Made by a program: the position numbers and the translations under genes. The notes under the pieces are model-generated. The model was not told the DNA's origin. It ran no database searches and worked only from the letters and a program-made list of their open reading frames with translations. Shown here in pieces: positions 1-10,549 of a DNA stretch of 64,000 nucleotides. Position 1 is the first letter of the stretch, and the number at the start of each line of letters is the position of its first letter. Source of the DNA: Datisca glomerata (taxonomy: Eukaryota; Streptophyta; Magnoliopsida; Cucurbitales; Datiscaceae); NCBI GenBank assembly GCA_003255025.1, contig QANY01003900.1, forward strand, positions 1,612,001-1,676,000, in the 5' to 3' direction.

Positions 1-44
1 TTGGGAGTTGGGATGTTTGGAACGCTTGTTCCCAAAAGTGCCGG

Positions 45-175
45 TGCGGATGGCCTATCTAGTTAGGTGCATATTGCAGGTTCGAGTCTAATAGAATGGG
101 TTTGATCTTGTTCAGGCTGGTTAAGGTCGGTTCATGTCCGGTTCTACATAGATTGTGCTTTCTTCTTTGTGTCGT
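45..175 (+). repeat. Possible tRNA-derived SINE head
   Basis: A GGTTCGAGTC motif at 79-88 matches the RNA polymerase III B box. About 25 bases upstream, at 50-68, is a looser A-box-like stretch (TGGCCTATCTAGTTAGG). The spacing is short for a full tRNA and no cloverleaf is evident. A plant SINE head or decayed tRNA relic is the likeliest reading. The 3' end was not found. Confidence 0.3.
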
Positions 176-233
176 TTGACTCTCCCTAAGCATAAGCCAT
201 AATGCTTAATCGCCAAAAATGTTATATATTATT

Positions 234-860
234 TTATCCTCCCTCAAAATGCATTTTTCTTAGAGAAAAATTTAAAATTTTAATATGCATCACCACACCC
301 ATACTTCTTTTTTTTCCTTCTCCACTCTGACTGAAAAGAGCTTGAGTACATACTCCATCAACATTCAGATAGTAGAGTCTATTTCTCTCTATACCTAGTC
401 CAATCGTCTTTCCTGTTATTAAGTCTTGAAAAACACAACAATCAAGGAAAAAGTTACTGAGCAACAAAGAGAACTAGTGATTTTAGTAATGTACAAGAGA
501 TTACATGCTATCTTTGGTACATCAAGAGCATGATCAAGGGTTATGGATGGAGTAACAAAAATTTGCCGTGTACGTTAATTGGACTAAAAGAGTCATCAAC
601 AACTTTAACTTTATGATTTAAACAATGAAAAAATGTGTAAAAATCCACTAGAGTTATGAGTCATACGGTCAGACTCCCCCGAATCTATTATCCAAGGATA
701 AGAGGAAGTTTTTATGGTATTAAGGGCTAAACTAGAGTGATGTTATTGTGCAAATATACATGATATAGAGGGTTCTAATTTTTATCCCATCATTTTGTAC
801 AAGAGTTCTGATTCTTCCTTAGTGAAAAGGACTCCTCCTGAAGTAAGTGTAAAACCTGCT
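234..860 (-). pseudogene. Ty1/copia polyprotein fragment (protease to GAG-pre-integrase)
   Basis: Read on the minus strand, 677-694 encodes WIIDSG, the aspartic protease entry motif of copia polyproteins. It is followed by text similar to the usual protease to pre-integrase linker, with stops and frame changes. The GAG-pre-integrase stretch follows at 234-467 (VFQDLITGKTIGLGIE, LYYLN). Upstream, about 740-850 encodes FTKEESELLYKMM, a common pre-protease signature. No LTR was seen on either side, so this is an isolated, decayed internal fragment. It continues to the left only as unrecognisable sequence. Confidence 0.7.
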
Positions 861-943
861 TCAGAAAATACTAGCTCCCTAAAATTTTTAATGGTTTTAA
901 GAAATAACCCAACAAACAATCACAACCTAACATAAATAATAAA

Positions 944-3642
944 CAAAAATTGTAGCATTTACCCATTCTAGTAAGGTGTTATAGTTTTGTAGTCTTCTAA
1001 GAATAATTAAGTTAATAACCAAGTTTGTTTAACCATAACTTTATATTCTCACTCAACCCTTATGTAAGAGAATATTAATTTTTTTATAAATATTAGATAA
1101 ATGGTTAAAAATAGCCATGTATAATTTATAAGTAATCTTTAGATTTTCAAAAATCTAATCCAACTGCTCTTTAAAAAATTTTAAAAAAATCTTTAGATAT
1201 TCTTATTTAAATAAAATGAAACTGTGATACTAATAGTATAAAAAATGGGTAAGACAAAAAATATATACATGAGTCATATAAAAAATCTGATTAAGACCAA
1301 TAACATAAAAAATTCGATTTAGCACTTTCATTATGATACAAAATTAACAAAATGTTATTATATATATGGGATATATCGTATGAATAAATATGAATAATAT
1401 TAATTACGTAATTATTTCCATTTAGTGGCCAATTTTATTTCTATAAGTATTTATGTAGTTAATGAAAAATAATTATTTCTAAATATTTTCCTCTAAAATT
1501 ATTTATATAAATTTTTCACTAAATGTATATTTTTTAAAGGTGGAGCAATCCCTTGTTTTTAGGAGAATTAGTTGTATTTTGTAGGAAAATATATATTTAT
1601 TGATAAAATAAATAAACATAAAATTCAGAATAACTAGATATGATTTAATATAAACATATATTGTGTTTAAATTATTCACGCAAGTTTTTCACGAAGTGCA
1701 TGTTTTTTAAGATAGAAAATTTTCTTAATTTTTAGGGAAATTAGTAGTAATTTTTAGCCAAATAATTTAGATTAAATATTGCAAATTATTTTTGGCAATA
1801 TATTTACATTTTTGTTTAGATAATAAAATATATATTTATATAGATTGAATAATTATTTACGTAAAGATTGTTATAACTACTCACGAATACTTAATAATTA
1901 TTTTAGTAAATTCATAAAAAATTCAATGTTACTCTGATAATAGTTATTTGCATAAATTACATTAAAAATGATTTTCAACAATAATATTTAATCATATTGG
2001 TTAATACATGTTGACTGTATTATGAGAATAATAAAAATATGCATTAATATTGAGAAATATGCAATCTTACTATTTCTATAGAAAAATAGTAAAAATGTAT
2101 TACTTTCAATTAAATAGGTATATATGAAAATAAATAAAATGTTTATTATTGATAATTAAAGTTAATAATACAATCCTTTGATTTTTAAGTAACTTAAAAG
2201 GGGTAAATCTTTCCTGCAATTTAAAATTCAAAAATTATTTAGTTTTGATATAACTTAGGATAAATGGTAATTAAATAAATGTAGTTGATGATGTATTATA
2301 ATAAATGTAGTTTATAATTCTGTTGATTTTTTCTGAAATAGTTATTTTTCTAGTTATTATTATTACTGACTACAAAATAAAGTTCTCCAATTGTATAGTT
2401 GCATAAAAACCCCAATAATAAAAGGGGGTTTTAGGCAAATATACCATTTGAAACTTTATTTTGTTAAATCATCAGTAAGAATAATTATTAGAAAAAGAAC
2501 TGTTTTAGAAAAACTCAACAGAATTATAAACTACATTTATTATAATACATCATTGGGGGTTTTAGGCAACTATACCATTTGAAACTTTATTTTGTTAAAT
2601 CATCGGTAAGAATAATTATTAGAAAAAGAATTGTTTTAGAAAAACTCAACAAAACTTTAAACTATATTTACTATAATACCTCCATCAACTACATTTATTT
2701 AATTATCATTTATCTTAATTAATATATAAATTAACTGATTTTTGAATTTTGAATTGTAGGAAAGATTTATTCATTTTAAATTACATAAAAGTTAAAAGAT
2801 GAGTTATTATCTTTAATTATAACTAATAAACATTTTAATTACTTTTATATCTAGCTAATTAATTATAAATAATAAGTTTTTATTATTATTTCTGTAGAAA
2901 CAATAAGATTACATATTTCTGAATATTAATTTATATTTTTATTATATATATATCCTTATCTAAACAAAAGTATGTCAAAATATTACAAAAAATAATTTAC
3001 AATATATTTACTCCAGATTTATATTTATTTATTTGATTAGTATAAACATATTTGCCAAAAAAATCACTACTAATTCTCCTAAAAAATAAGGAATTATTCC
3101 ATCTTCAGAAAAATATAGTTATTTTGAATTTAAATTTAATTATTTTATTAATAAATGAATAGTTTCCTAAAAATGAATTGTTGAGAATAATAATACCGAG
3201 AATTGCTAAGACAAAAAATATACACATGAGATATATAAAAAAAATCTTATTAACACTAATAATATAAAAAAAAGATTTAACACTTTCATTTATGACACAA
3301 ACTCTACAAAATGTTATTATATACATTAGATATACATCATATGACAAAATATGAATAATATGAATTTTTTAATTATTTTAATTATTGATCTATTTTATTT
3401 CTATTAGTACCTATGTAATTAATGAAAATAATTATTTTAAATATTTTCTCTTATAATTTTTTCATAAATGCATATTTTTTTAATATTATTTTAATAGATA
3501 ATAAATATATTAATATTATTTTACACAAGGGTAGAGTGAGAATATAAAATTATAGTCAAACTAACTTGATTATTAGTTTAATTAATTTTAAAAATTGTTA
3601 AAAACCTATAACACCCTAGTAGGTTAAATGCTACCATTTCTG
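944..3642. mobile_element. Foldback-type element: 2.7 kb, almost entirely one long inverted repeat
   Basis: The left arm 944-2413 and right arm 2424-3642 are diverged reverse complements along nearly their whole length, leaving a loop of about 10 bases (2414-2423). Matching landmarks include the outer ends (left AAATTGTAGCATTTA against the complement of TAAATGCTACCATTTCT on the right), the pair near 1040-1080 and 3530-3570 (ACTCAACCCTTATGTAAG against its diverged complement), and the inner ends around the CCCC/GGGGG runs. The element is flanked by TAATAAA at 937-943 and 3643-3649, a candidate target duplication in AT-rich sequence. There is no coding content; open frames inside it are chance. 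The architecture fits a foldback or long-TIR Mutator-like non-autonomous element. The superfamily is inferred. Confidence 0.75.
2424..2690 (+). repeat. 131-bp tandem duplication inside the right arm of the foldback element
   Basis: The segment that starts GGGGGTTTTAGGCAA at 2424 recurs at about 2555 with few differences, a period near 131 bp. The left arm holds only one counterpart, so the duplication occurred in the right arm after the inverted repeat formed. Confidence 0.8.
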
Positions 3643-3959
3643 TAATAAAAGACCCAAGAAAGTCCACTTCTAAGTGTGCTATATAAAGCACCAATAATAT
3701 CACAACCCGAAAAATTCAGACCAACCAACCTTAGAACACAGCCCAACAACAAGCAACATAGAAAGTAAATCCATATAATCCAGCGAACCCACAAACAAAC
3801 CTGAGCAGTATTATTGCAAAAAGCAACCTGAGAGAGAGACGAATATCATCGAGCATGGGATAACTAGCCTTTTTCTTTAGCTGTTGTTTGCTACTTGACA
3901 TCAAAATGGGGGACATGTCTTATCTTCACCCAGTCCACTCCTCTTCCTTCTTCACATCA
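3643..3959. other. Spacer without recognised content
   Basis: No gene, RNA or clear repeat was recognised between the foldback element and the LRR remnants. The 61-codon open frame on the minus strand here has no recognisable motif. Confidence 0.5.
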
Positions 3960-4571
3960 TTTTTTTTAGTTGGGGGCACTTCCTGAAGGGATGTAAAGTT
4001 TGCTATCCACTCTGGCATCAAAAAGCAACCTGAATGCTGGTCGGAAGACTCGTCAGCTTAGGGCAATCTTCGATTTCCAAAGTCTGAAGGGATGTAAAGT
4101 TTGCTATCCACTCTGGCAACGATCCCAAATTTGGAAGATACGTAGACGCAAAAGTTGAAGTGAGGTGCGGTGTTGTAGGTTGTTTGATAAAACTTCCAAC
4201 TTTTGTGAGTCTGATATGGTCAAACGCGTGAAGGAAGCAAAATTTTGTAAACCATCTGAAAAATCCATGAGCTTACGGCATCTATCGATTTCCAATTCCT
4301 CGAGGCCGATGAGAGGAGAGAAAATTTGAGGCAATCAACTTTTTGCAGTTGCCTATTTCAATAAATTTAAGAGAAGGTAAGCCGACTTGAAAGAATAAGA
4401 AGAAGAATTAATATCCTAAAAATATTCAAGCTCCTCACAATTACGAATACGTAAACTCTCCAAAGCATTGAGTTGTCCCACTATCTCAAGTGGCAACTTT
4501 TATAGTCTTGTGTATCCCTGAATTCTCAGAGACCGAGAGATAAACGACTTTGAAACATTTGGTTAGGGAAC
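3960..4571 (-). pseudogene. CNL resistance gene remnant: C-terminal leucine-rich repeats
   Basis: Minus-strand translation gives LRR units of the CC-NB-ARC-LRR (RGA-like) type: LRIQGYTRL, LPLEIVGQLNALESLRIRNC, then FSPLIGLEELEIDRCRKL and FASFTRLTISDSQKLEVL, and finally LPEWIANFTSLQ. Frames shift between units and stops occur. The fragment ends at 4571, where the copia LTR begins. It is probably the C-terminal part of the same gene whose CC-NB-ARC part lies at 8040-9255. That link is inferred from strand, order and repeat type. Confidence 0.75.
3983..4118 (+). repeat. 35-bp direct duplication within the LRR remnant
   Basis: The same 35 bases occur at 3983-4017 and 4084-4118. They code on the minus strand for the LPEWIANFTSLQ repeat. 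This indicates a local LRR duplication or an unequal-exchange scar. Confidence 0.8.
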
Positions 4572-5032
4572 TGTTAGAAGTGAATAAAACTTAATTTAGT
4601 TATTTTAGCAAATAACTCACGTGCATGCATTCACAGATGATCAACCTCTTGGAAATTGAAGGAAAAAGGGAAGTTGATTCTGTTCCCATATTTATAGCAA
4701 GAAAGTGAAAAGCAAGCATATCAGAAACAAAGAAAGAAGACTCGGTTACAGAAAGCTTCGATGAAGAAGGTAGTTTTACCTGAGTAAATTCGAAGCAGTG
4801 TTGGAGAGAGTCTGTATTCTAAAATTTCTATTTTTCCTTTGCTTTGAGAAGCTTTGTATTGTTACAGACTTTGTAATTCTCTTCTAATTAGTAGATTACA
4901 CCTCTCCAGGGACTGGATGTAGATCTCGTTTTGAGACTGAACCAATATAAATGCTAGTGTATTTCCCTCTTTTCCTCTTGACTTCTTTCTCTCCCATTTG
5001 CATGTGTATCGAACCAGTTGTTCTATTTCACA
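4572..5032 (+). repeat. 5' LTR of copia-1
   Basis: 461 bp, beginning TGTTAGAAGTGAATAAAACT and ending TTCACA. Compared with the 3' LTR it lacks the short segment CTGCAAAGTAAACCATCATA near its end. Confidence 0.85.
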
Positions 5033-5112
5033 AAAAATTAGAATCAAAGCCTAAAAGATCATTGGTTTGGGAAGCCTAGCATTATATTATCAAGAATCTT
5101 GAAACTTCAAGA

Positions 5113-5560
5113 TTGAAACCAGAAAATCAAGAAACATTGAAGAAAATTTATAAGATGGCTACAACTCCTATAAAACATGACATTGAGAAGTTTGATGGCA
5201 CAAATGACTTCTCAATATGGAAAATGAAGATGTTGGCATTACTAGGAAACCTCGGACTAGATGAGGCTCTCGAAGGTGAAGCAAAAATGCCATCAACCTA
5301 TTCTGAAAAAAGAAGAAGAAAGATATAATGAAAAGGGCGTATAATACTTTGATTCTAAGTCTTAGTGACAATATTGAGAGAGATTGCAAAGATGAAGAAA
5401 TATGGCTTAAGCTTGAGAGTTTGTACATGATCAAGACTCTATCAAGTAGGATGTATTTGAAAGCAAAATTCTTTACCTTCAAAATGTCATAAGGAAAGAA
5501 TCTCCAAGAGCACATAGACAAATTTAATAAACTATGCCTTGATGTGCACTATGGTGTGTA
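5113..5560 (+). pseudogene. copia-1 gag start (truncated)
   Basis: The first 71 codons from 5113 contain the copia gag signature KFDGTNDFSIWKMKM, followed by LLGNLGLDEAL. A frame change near 5328 leads into LYMIKTLSSRMYLKAKFF and the matching NLQEHIDKFNKLCLD, both typical of copia gag (UBN2/Retrotran_gag). The text stops at about 5545, where the internal deletion begins. The zinc knuckle, protease, integrase and most of the reverse transcriptase are absent. Confidence 0.85.
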
Positions 5561-5629
5561 CAAGACCATATTTGGCTTTTGCAGGAAGCCTGTAAGCAAA
5601 TTCATGGTAAAACAAGGAAAGTAGCATTG

Positions 5630-6215
5630 GGAAGCAGTGAAGTGGACCATGAGATACTTAAGGGGAACCTCTAGGCATGGTTTGATGTTTGAAAAAGATA
5701 ATTCAGATCAAGATCCCAACCTAGGCTATGTTGACTCAGATTTTGCTGGAGACTTAGACAAAAGAAGATCTCTAACATGATATGTGTTTTCAGTGTTTGG
5801 GTGCACTGTGAGTTGGAAAGCTTCTCTTCAACCTATGGTGGCTCTATTATCTACTACAGAAGCTGAATATATTGCAGCCACCGAAGCAGTCAAAAAAGCC
5901 TTATGGTTAAAAGATATTGCAGAAGAATTGGGTATCAAACAGAACAGCATTACTGTGTTCTGTGATAATCAGAATGCAATACATTTAACTAGAATTCACA
6001 TGCACCATAAAAAAAGGCACATAGATATCAATATGCACTTCATAAGAGAGGTGATCTCATCAGGAAAGGCAGTAGTGAAGAAACTTCACACAGAAGACAG
6101 TCATGCGGATATAATCACCAAACCAGTCACATTTGTCAAGTTTGATTTCTGTCTAAACTTGATAAATGTCAGGCTAATGTCTGAAAACTACCTAGAGAAA
6201 TCTATAAGCTCTTGA
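5630..6215 (+). pseudogene. copia-1 RNase H terminal part
   Basis: From 5630 the reading RYLRGTSRHGLMF, then GYVDSDFAGDLDKRRSLT, leads through one in-frame stop (near 5778) into a 143-codon open stretch. That stretch carries the copia RNase H landmarks ALLSTTEAEYIAATEA, ALWLKDIAEELG, VFCDNQNAIHL, KRHIDINMHFIRE and HADIITKPV. It ends at 6215, shortly before the PPT and 3' LTR. Relics of the catalytic acidic residues are visible. The product would lack RT and integrase and cannot be an active pol. Confidence 0.88.
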
Positions 6216-6253
6216 GAAGGATCTAACTGGCCTTTGTTTTCAAGGTGGAGACG

Positions 6254-6748
6254 TGTTAGAAGTGAATAAAACTTAAGTTAGTTATTTTAGCAAATAACTC
6301 ACGTGCATGCATTCATGGATGATCAACACATATATATAACCTCTTGGAAACATATTGAAACAGGGAAGTTGATTCTATTCCCATATTTACAGCAAGAAAG
6401 TGAAAAGCAAGCAGATCAGAAATAAAGAAAGAAGACTCGATTATAGAAAGCTTCAATGAAGAAAATTGTTTTACCTAAGTAAATTCGAAGCAGTGTTGGA
6501 GAGAGTTTGTATTCTAAAATTTTAGTTTTTCCTTTGCTTTGAGAAGCTTTGTATTCTTACAAACTTAGTAATTCTCTTCTGATTAGTAGATTACACCTCT
6601 CAAGGGACTGGGTGTAGGTCTCATTTTGAGACTAAACCAATATAAAAAGTTGGTGTCTTTCCTTATTTCCCTTTTGACTTCTTCTTTCTCTCCATTTTCA
6701 TGTGTATCGAACCTGCAAAGTAAACCATCATATTAGTTCTATTTCACA
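6254..6748 (+). repeat. 3' LTR of copia-1
   Basis: 495 bp, the direct partner of 4572-5032, beginning TGTTAGAAG. It is longer because it keeps the CTGCAAAGTAAACC segment near its end. Confidence 0.85.
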
Positions 6749-6769
6749 ACATAAACAAGTCATCTTATC

Positions 6770-7110
6770 ATTCAAATATAGTTCAAGACGAGTGAGTGCA
6801 TCACAATTTGAGATAAAGCTTATCAACATAGTCCAGCTTCACTTTTATTGTAATAAATGCGTGGAGTTTCCATCCTTGGACACACTCCCATATTTAAGAG
6901 AGCTGGAGGTATATGAATTGAGAGGTGTAAAATATTTGGACACGCAGTCTCATTACATCGGGACGATAAAAGCATGTTTTCCATCATTGAAGCATCTTGC
7001 AATCGTTTGTTTGCCAAACTTGGAAAGATTATGGAAAGAGGAATTATTAGTAGGGCAAGGCCGAATATTCCCTTGTCACTCTATATTGGAAATCAAGGAG
7101 TGTCCCTAAT
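6770..7110 (+). pseudogene. CNL leucine-rich repeat fragment in inverted orientation
   Basis: Plus-strand text gives CVEFPSLDTLPYLRELEVYE, GVKYLDTQSHYIGTIKACF, FPSLKHLAIVCLPNLERLW and FPCHSILEIKECP. This is the characteristic mid-LRR pattern of RGA-type CNL proteins. The neighbouring CNL remnants are all on the minus strand, and a near-identical stretch lies on the minus strand at 7441-7620, so this is an inverted duplicate. It begins directly after the copia-1 3' LTR and its flanking sequence. Confidence 0.75.
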
Positions 7111-7145
7111 TAACATGGCAGCCATGCCTTCCATATGTTAATTAT

Positions 7146-7440
7146 TTGACATTTTGGGGAGACAATGTAGAGTTGATAAGCTTTATCTCAAATTGAGATG
7201 CACTCACTCGTCTTGAACTATATTTGATTATGTTGTTTCTATTGTGAAATAGAACTAATATGAGGGTTTACTTTGCAGGTTAGATACACATGCAAATGGA
7301 GAGAAAGAAGAAGTCAAGAGGGAAATAGGGAAAGACACCAACTTTTTATATTGGTTCACTCTCAAAATGAGACCTACACCCAGTCCCTCGAGAGGTGTAA
7401 TCTACTAATCAGAAGAGAATTACAAAGTATGTAACAGACA
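7146..7440 (-). repeat. Inverted partial copia-1 LTR with its flanking sequence
   Basis: 7244-7440 is the reverse complement of the last ~200 bp of the copia-1 LTR, including the segment ending TGTGAAATAGAAC. 7146-7240 is the reverse complement of the host flank found at about 6765-6832 on the other side. Together with 6710-6832 it forms an inverted repeat. The upstream part of this LTR and any internal region are missing. Confidence 0.8.
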
Positions 7441-7945
7441 AACGATTGCAAGATGCTTCAATGATAGAAAACATGCTTTTATCGTCCCGACGTAGTGAGA
7501 CTGCGTGTCCAAATATTTTACACCTCTCAGTTCATATACCTCCAACTCTCTTAAATATGGGAGTGTGCCCAAGGATGGAAACTCCACACATTTATTACAA
7601 TTATAGAAGTGAAGCTGACTATGTTTTTAAGAATTGGATTTCTCAACCAATGTGGGAAGTTATGCCTTGATACCCCCATATATTCAAAGATTTAAGATTT
7701 TGGTGAGGTTGAAGCCCTTCAAGTATTTCCTCTGCATTTCTCTCCTTTTCATCATCTTTGTACCACACTAGGCTTAAGGAATAAAGGTCTTGTTTTTTTG
7801 AAAAATTAGCTGCTTTTGCAGTTTCCATGCCTTCCACTCTCTCGAGTCCTTTAATACTTAACACTCCCCCAATATTCAAGTTTTGTAATTCATCAATCTG
7901 ACAACCTTTTCTTCTCTCAACAATGAAAACACCCAGTTAGAACCC
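7441..7945 (-). pseudogene. CNL resistance gene remnant: first leucine-rich repeats
   Basis: Minus-strand text from about 7915 reads IDELQNLNIGGVLSIKGLE, then KAANFSKKQDLYSLSLVW, EEILEGLQPHQNLKSLNIWG and, in another frame, LRELEVYELRGVKYLDTQSH. This is the conserved start of the LRR region of RGA-type CNL proteins. It ends abruptly at 7440 where the inverted LTR fragment begins. Between this segment and the NB-ARC part, much of the winged-helix region is deleted. A short direct repeat (TTAGAACCCCCTTCTCAATT at about 7937 and 7978) marks a scar there. Confidence 0.8.
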
Positions 7946-8039
7946 CCTTCTCAATTCATTGGCCATCCATAGCTGAATTAGAACCCCCTTCTCAATTCTG
8001 TAGTCTTTAGGAAAAATGGCACAAAAAGTAAAACACCGT

Positions 8040-9255
8040 CACATATGCAACGGCAAGTTAGAGTAGCTAAGTCTCATGGCAGGCAAGATAGACATGTCAT
8101 CTTGCGGCAAGTTCCACAGATCATTACCCTCACGTGAATCCACCCCTTTGTTGTTCTCTTGAAACACGTGAGGCTTCCAAGAGACTTGGCAGCAAGTGGA
8201 ACACCCGCACATTTCTGCACAATTTCCTTTCCGATTACTACAAGATTGGGCGACTCCTTTCCATTCTCATCTCCATATGCACGTTGCCTGAACAATGACC
8301 AGCAATCTTCTTCTGATAATCCATTCAAACGATGTGGTGGGTAAGTGCTCATGATCTCTGCAACTTTCAAAAGTCGTGTAGTGACGACGATTGAAGCACC
8401 CATTGATCCACAGGCCACAACATACTTCAGTTGCTCCTACTTTTCTTGGTCTGCATTCACACATCATTTAAAACAAGCAAGTACATTTTCATTCTCAACA
8501 GTTCTTGGAGCTTTTTCTGCAGAGGATCCAAGTCCAAGTCTTCGCAACCCATTTCAGTGGCAGATTCAATAATCTTATTAATCAATCTTTTCACGTCAAA
8601 TTCATCAGACACACATACCCATATTCTCAGCTCAAAATGCCTGATTACCCTTTGGTTATTGAAAACCAGCTTAGCGAGAGTAGTTTTTCCCATACCCCCA
8701 TACTCAATGGGGTGTAGATGGAGAGATTCTCACGACTGCTACTCTTCTCCACCAAGTAATCAATTACCTTTTCTTTATCATCTTCTCTCCCATAGATTTG
8801 AGGTTGGGTGATAGCAAACCCAGTTCGACGCCTTGTACGGACCTCAGCATGCCTTTCTATACTATTGATTATTTCACGCAAGTGAAACAATCTTCTCTCT
8901 TCAGCAATTTCATCTAACCTCTTTGTAATCTCTTTCACCCTCTTCCCAATTTTATAGCGAAATAAGATGGTCTTAGGATGCAAGCGAGTTAAGAAAGAAG
9001 TGGGTACGTTTTTGGAAGAAGATGAAATGGATCCTCCTGCTTTATATTCCAACTTGTAAGACTCTGTTTGGAAATCGTCCAAGATGTCATCAACGTCATA
9101 AGTAGCATCTTTAAGCTTTCAGAGCCAATCTTTTATGGGTCTATCAGTGAGTTGCTTCTCCTCTGCATCTGCAAGCACATACTGAATTGTTGAGAATATG
9201 CTACAAAGCTTTTGCATATCTTTCTCCACACCCCAAAGCAAACTCACTTCGGCTT
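8040..9255 (-). pseudogene. CNL resistance gene remnant: coiled coil and NB-ARC
   Basis: Read on the minus strand from 9255, the coiled-coil region appears (VEKDMQKLCSIFSTIQ, LADAEEKQLTDRPIKDWL) with an in-frame TGA. Next come DATYDVDDILDDFQTESYKL and QPQIYGREDDKEKVIDYL. The P-loop GGMGKTTLA (about 8673-8698) needs a frameshift near 8700-8715. Further on are [19 protein letters not shown], the kinase-2 strand as YLLVLNDV (Asp to Asn), the RNBS-B strand GASIVVTTRLLKVAEIM, and GVPLAAKS in place of GLPLA. After 8100 it runs to [11 protein letters not shown] in another frame. In working relatives this region binds ATP and acts in effector-triggered immunity. Here the frameshifts, stops and missing N-terminus rule that out. 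Confidence 0.85.
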
Positions 9256-9840
9256 TGATAAATATTTACCTAAAAATCACTACTAAGTCCATAAACACAA
9301 AAATTGCTCTATCTTCAAAACAATATGAATTTAGTTTAAAACTTATAGAATTTAAAACAAAAAATATAACTATATTAAAAAAGTATCTTGTGATTCTAAA
9401 TTTATATTTATTTACTTTATTAATAAATATATTTTTTTTTAAAAGTCACAACTAATTTTCTTAAAAATAAGGGACTGCTAAATTTTTAATTTTTACAAAA
9501 GGAAATCACGTTTTTCTCAATTTGTAATTTTAAACAATCCTTATCAAAACATTAACACGTTTTGCTCAATCATCTTTTTGTTCAATTAATAATTAGATAA
9601 CAAAAAGATAATTGTATTATTATCTAGCAAAAATATAATATTGTTAATGAATATTTATTTAATTAATAAACAAAGATGTAATTATATAAATGAAGAAGAT
9701 AATTGTGTTTACACCCACTTTATATTTAATTAGGAAAGGGTATATATGGTTAACACAATTTAGTTATTTACTTAATTAAGTTTAAAAATGGCTAAAAAAT
9801 TAAAATACCATATTAAAATGGATATATGATACAATTTGCG
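9256..9840. repeat. AT-rich repeat-like spacer, weakly similar to the foldback arms
   Basis: The CNL remnant ends abruptly here. Stretches such as AATCACTACTAA near 9262 and CACAACTAATTTTCTTAAAA near 9447 resemble 3060-3090 in the foldback element. The similarity is patchy, so relationship to that family is only a suggestion. There is no coding content. Confidence 0.3.
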
Positions 9841-9855
9841 AAAACAAATTTCGTT

Positions 9856-10549
9856 GTGGGTCCATCAAGTTAAAAGTAAATAATTAATTTTTTTTTCTGT
9901 TTTCCCCTCAAATATTTTTCCAATTTAATTTGATGGTTTGTTTAATTTTTTTAGTTTTAATCAATTATTTTAGCTTTTTTTTCAATTATACTAATTTAAT
10001 TTTAAGTAGTACTTAATTAATTAAGTTTATAAATAATTCTTACTGAGAAAACTCTAATTGAAGGTTTTTTCAATTTAACTAATCTTTTAAATTAAGTATT
10101 AGCAATACAAACACATTAAAGTAAACAAATTTAATTAACTACAACCATAAATGAAGTAAAAAATGAATAACACTAAATGCCAACTAAATAGATTATTGGA
10201 TGAGCTTACTTGGATGAATGAAGGAATGATGAAATGAAGTAAAAAATAGTTGGATTGAGTCGAGAATTGAAGTAAAAAAATGATGGAGTTGAAGTGAGAA
10301 GTGAAGAAAAATAATAGTTTGATAGAAAAAAGAGATAAAAAGAAAAAAGAAAAAAAATCTAATTTATAAAAAAACAACCAAAATTCAATCCGACTTATTA
10401 AATACTCAATTAACAAATTAAAAATTAATTACCAGAATATTAATTAACTACCCAAAAAACTACAAAATTAATTAAATTTTGATTTAAAAATGTTTGGGGG
10501 AAAACATAAAAAAAAACTAAGTATTTACTTTTAACTTAGTCGGACTCAC
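9856..10549. mobile_element. 694-bp inverted-repeat element (MITE-like)
   Basis: The left end 9856-9925 (GTGGGTCC, then AAGTTAAAAGTAAATAATTA, GTTTTCCCC) is the diverged reverse complement of 10475-10549, which ends GGACTCAC. Further inward, AT-rich stretches also pair loosely. There is no coding capacity. No convincing target duplication could be read, so the superfamily is open. Confidence 0.6.

Larger units (their letters stand above)
4572..6748 (+). mobile_element. Ty1/copia element with large internal deletion (copia-1)
   Basis: Two direct LTRs (4572-5032 and 6254-6748) share most of their sequence, start TGTTAGAAG and end TTCACA. Between them are only the start of gag and the end of RNase H. 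The junction lies near 5550, where gag text jumps to the pre-RNase H region (RYLRGTSRHGLMF), so about 3 kb of pol is missing. A purine-rich PPT (AAGGTGGAGA) precedes the 3' LTR. The flanking pentamers (GGAAC left, ACATA right) do not match, so the original target duplication is lost or an end has recombined. The element lies in the antisense direction within the CNL remnant. Confidence 0.9.

Noticed and set aside
2391..2582. 63-codon open frame
   Set aside because: Spans the loop and tandem duplication of the foldback element; no motif.
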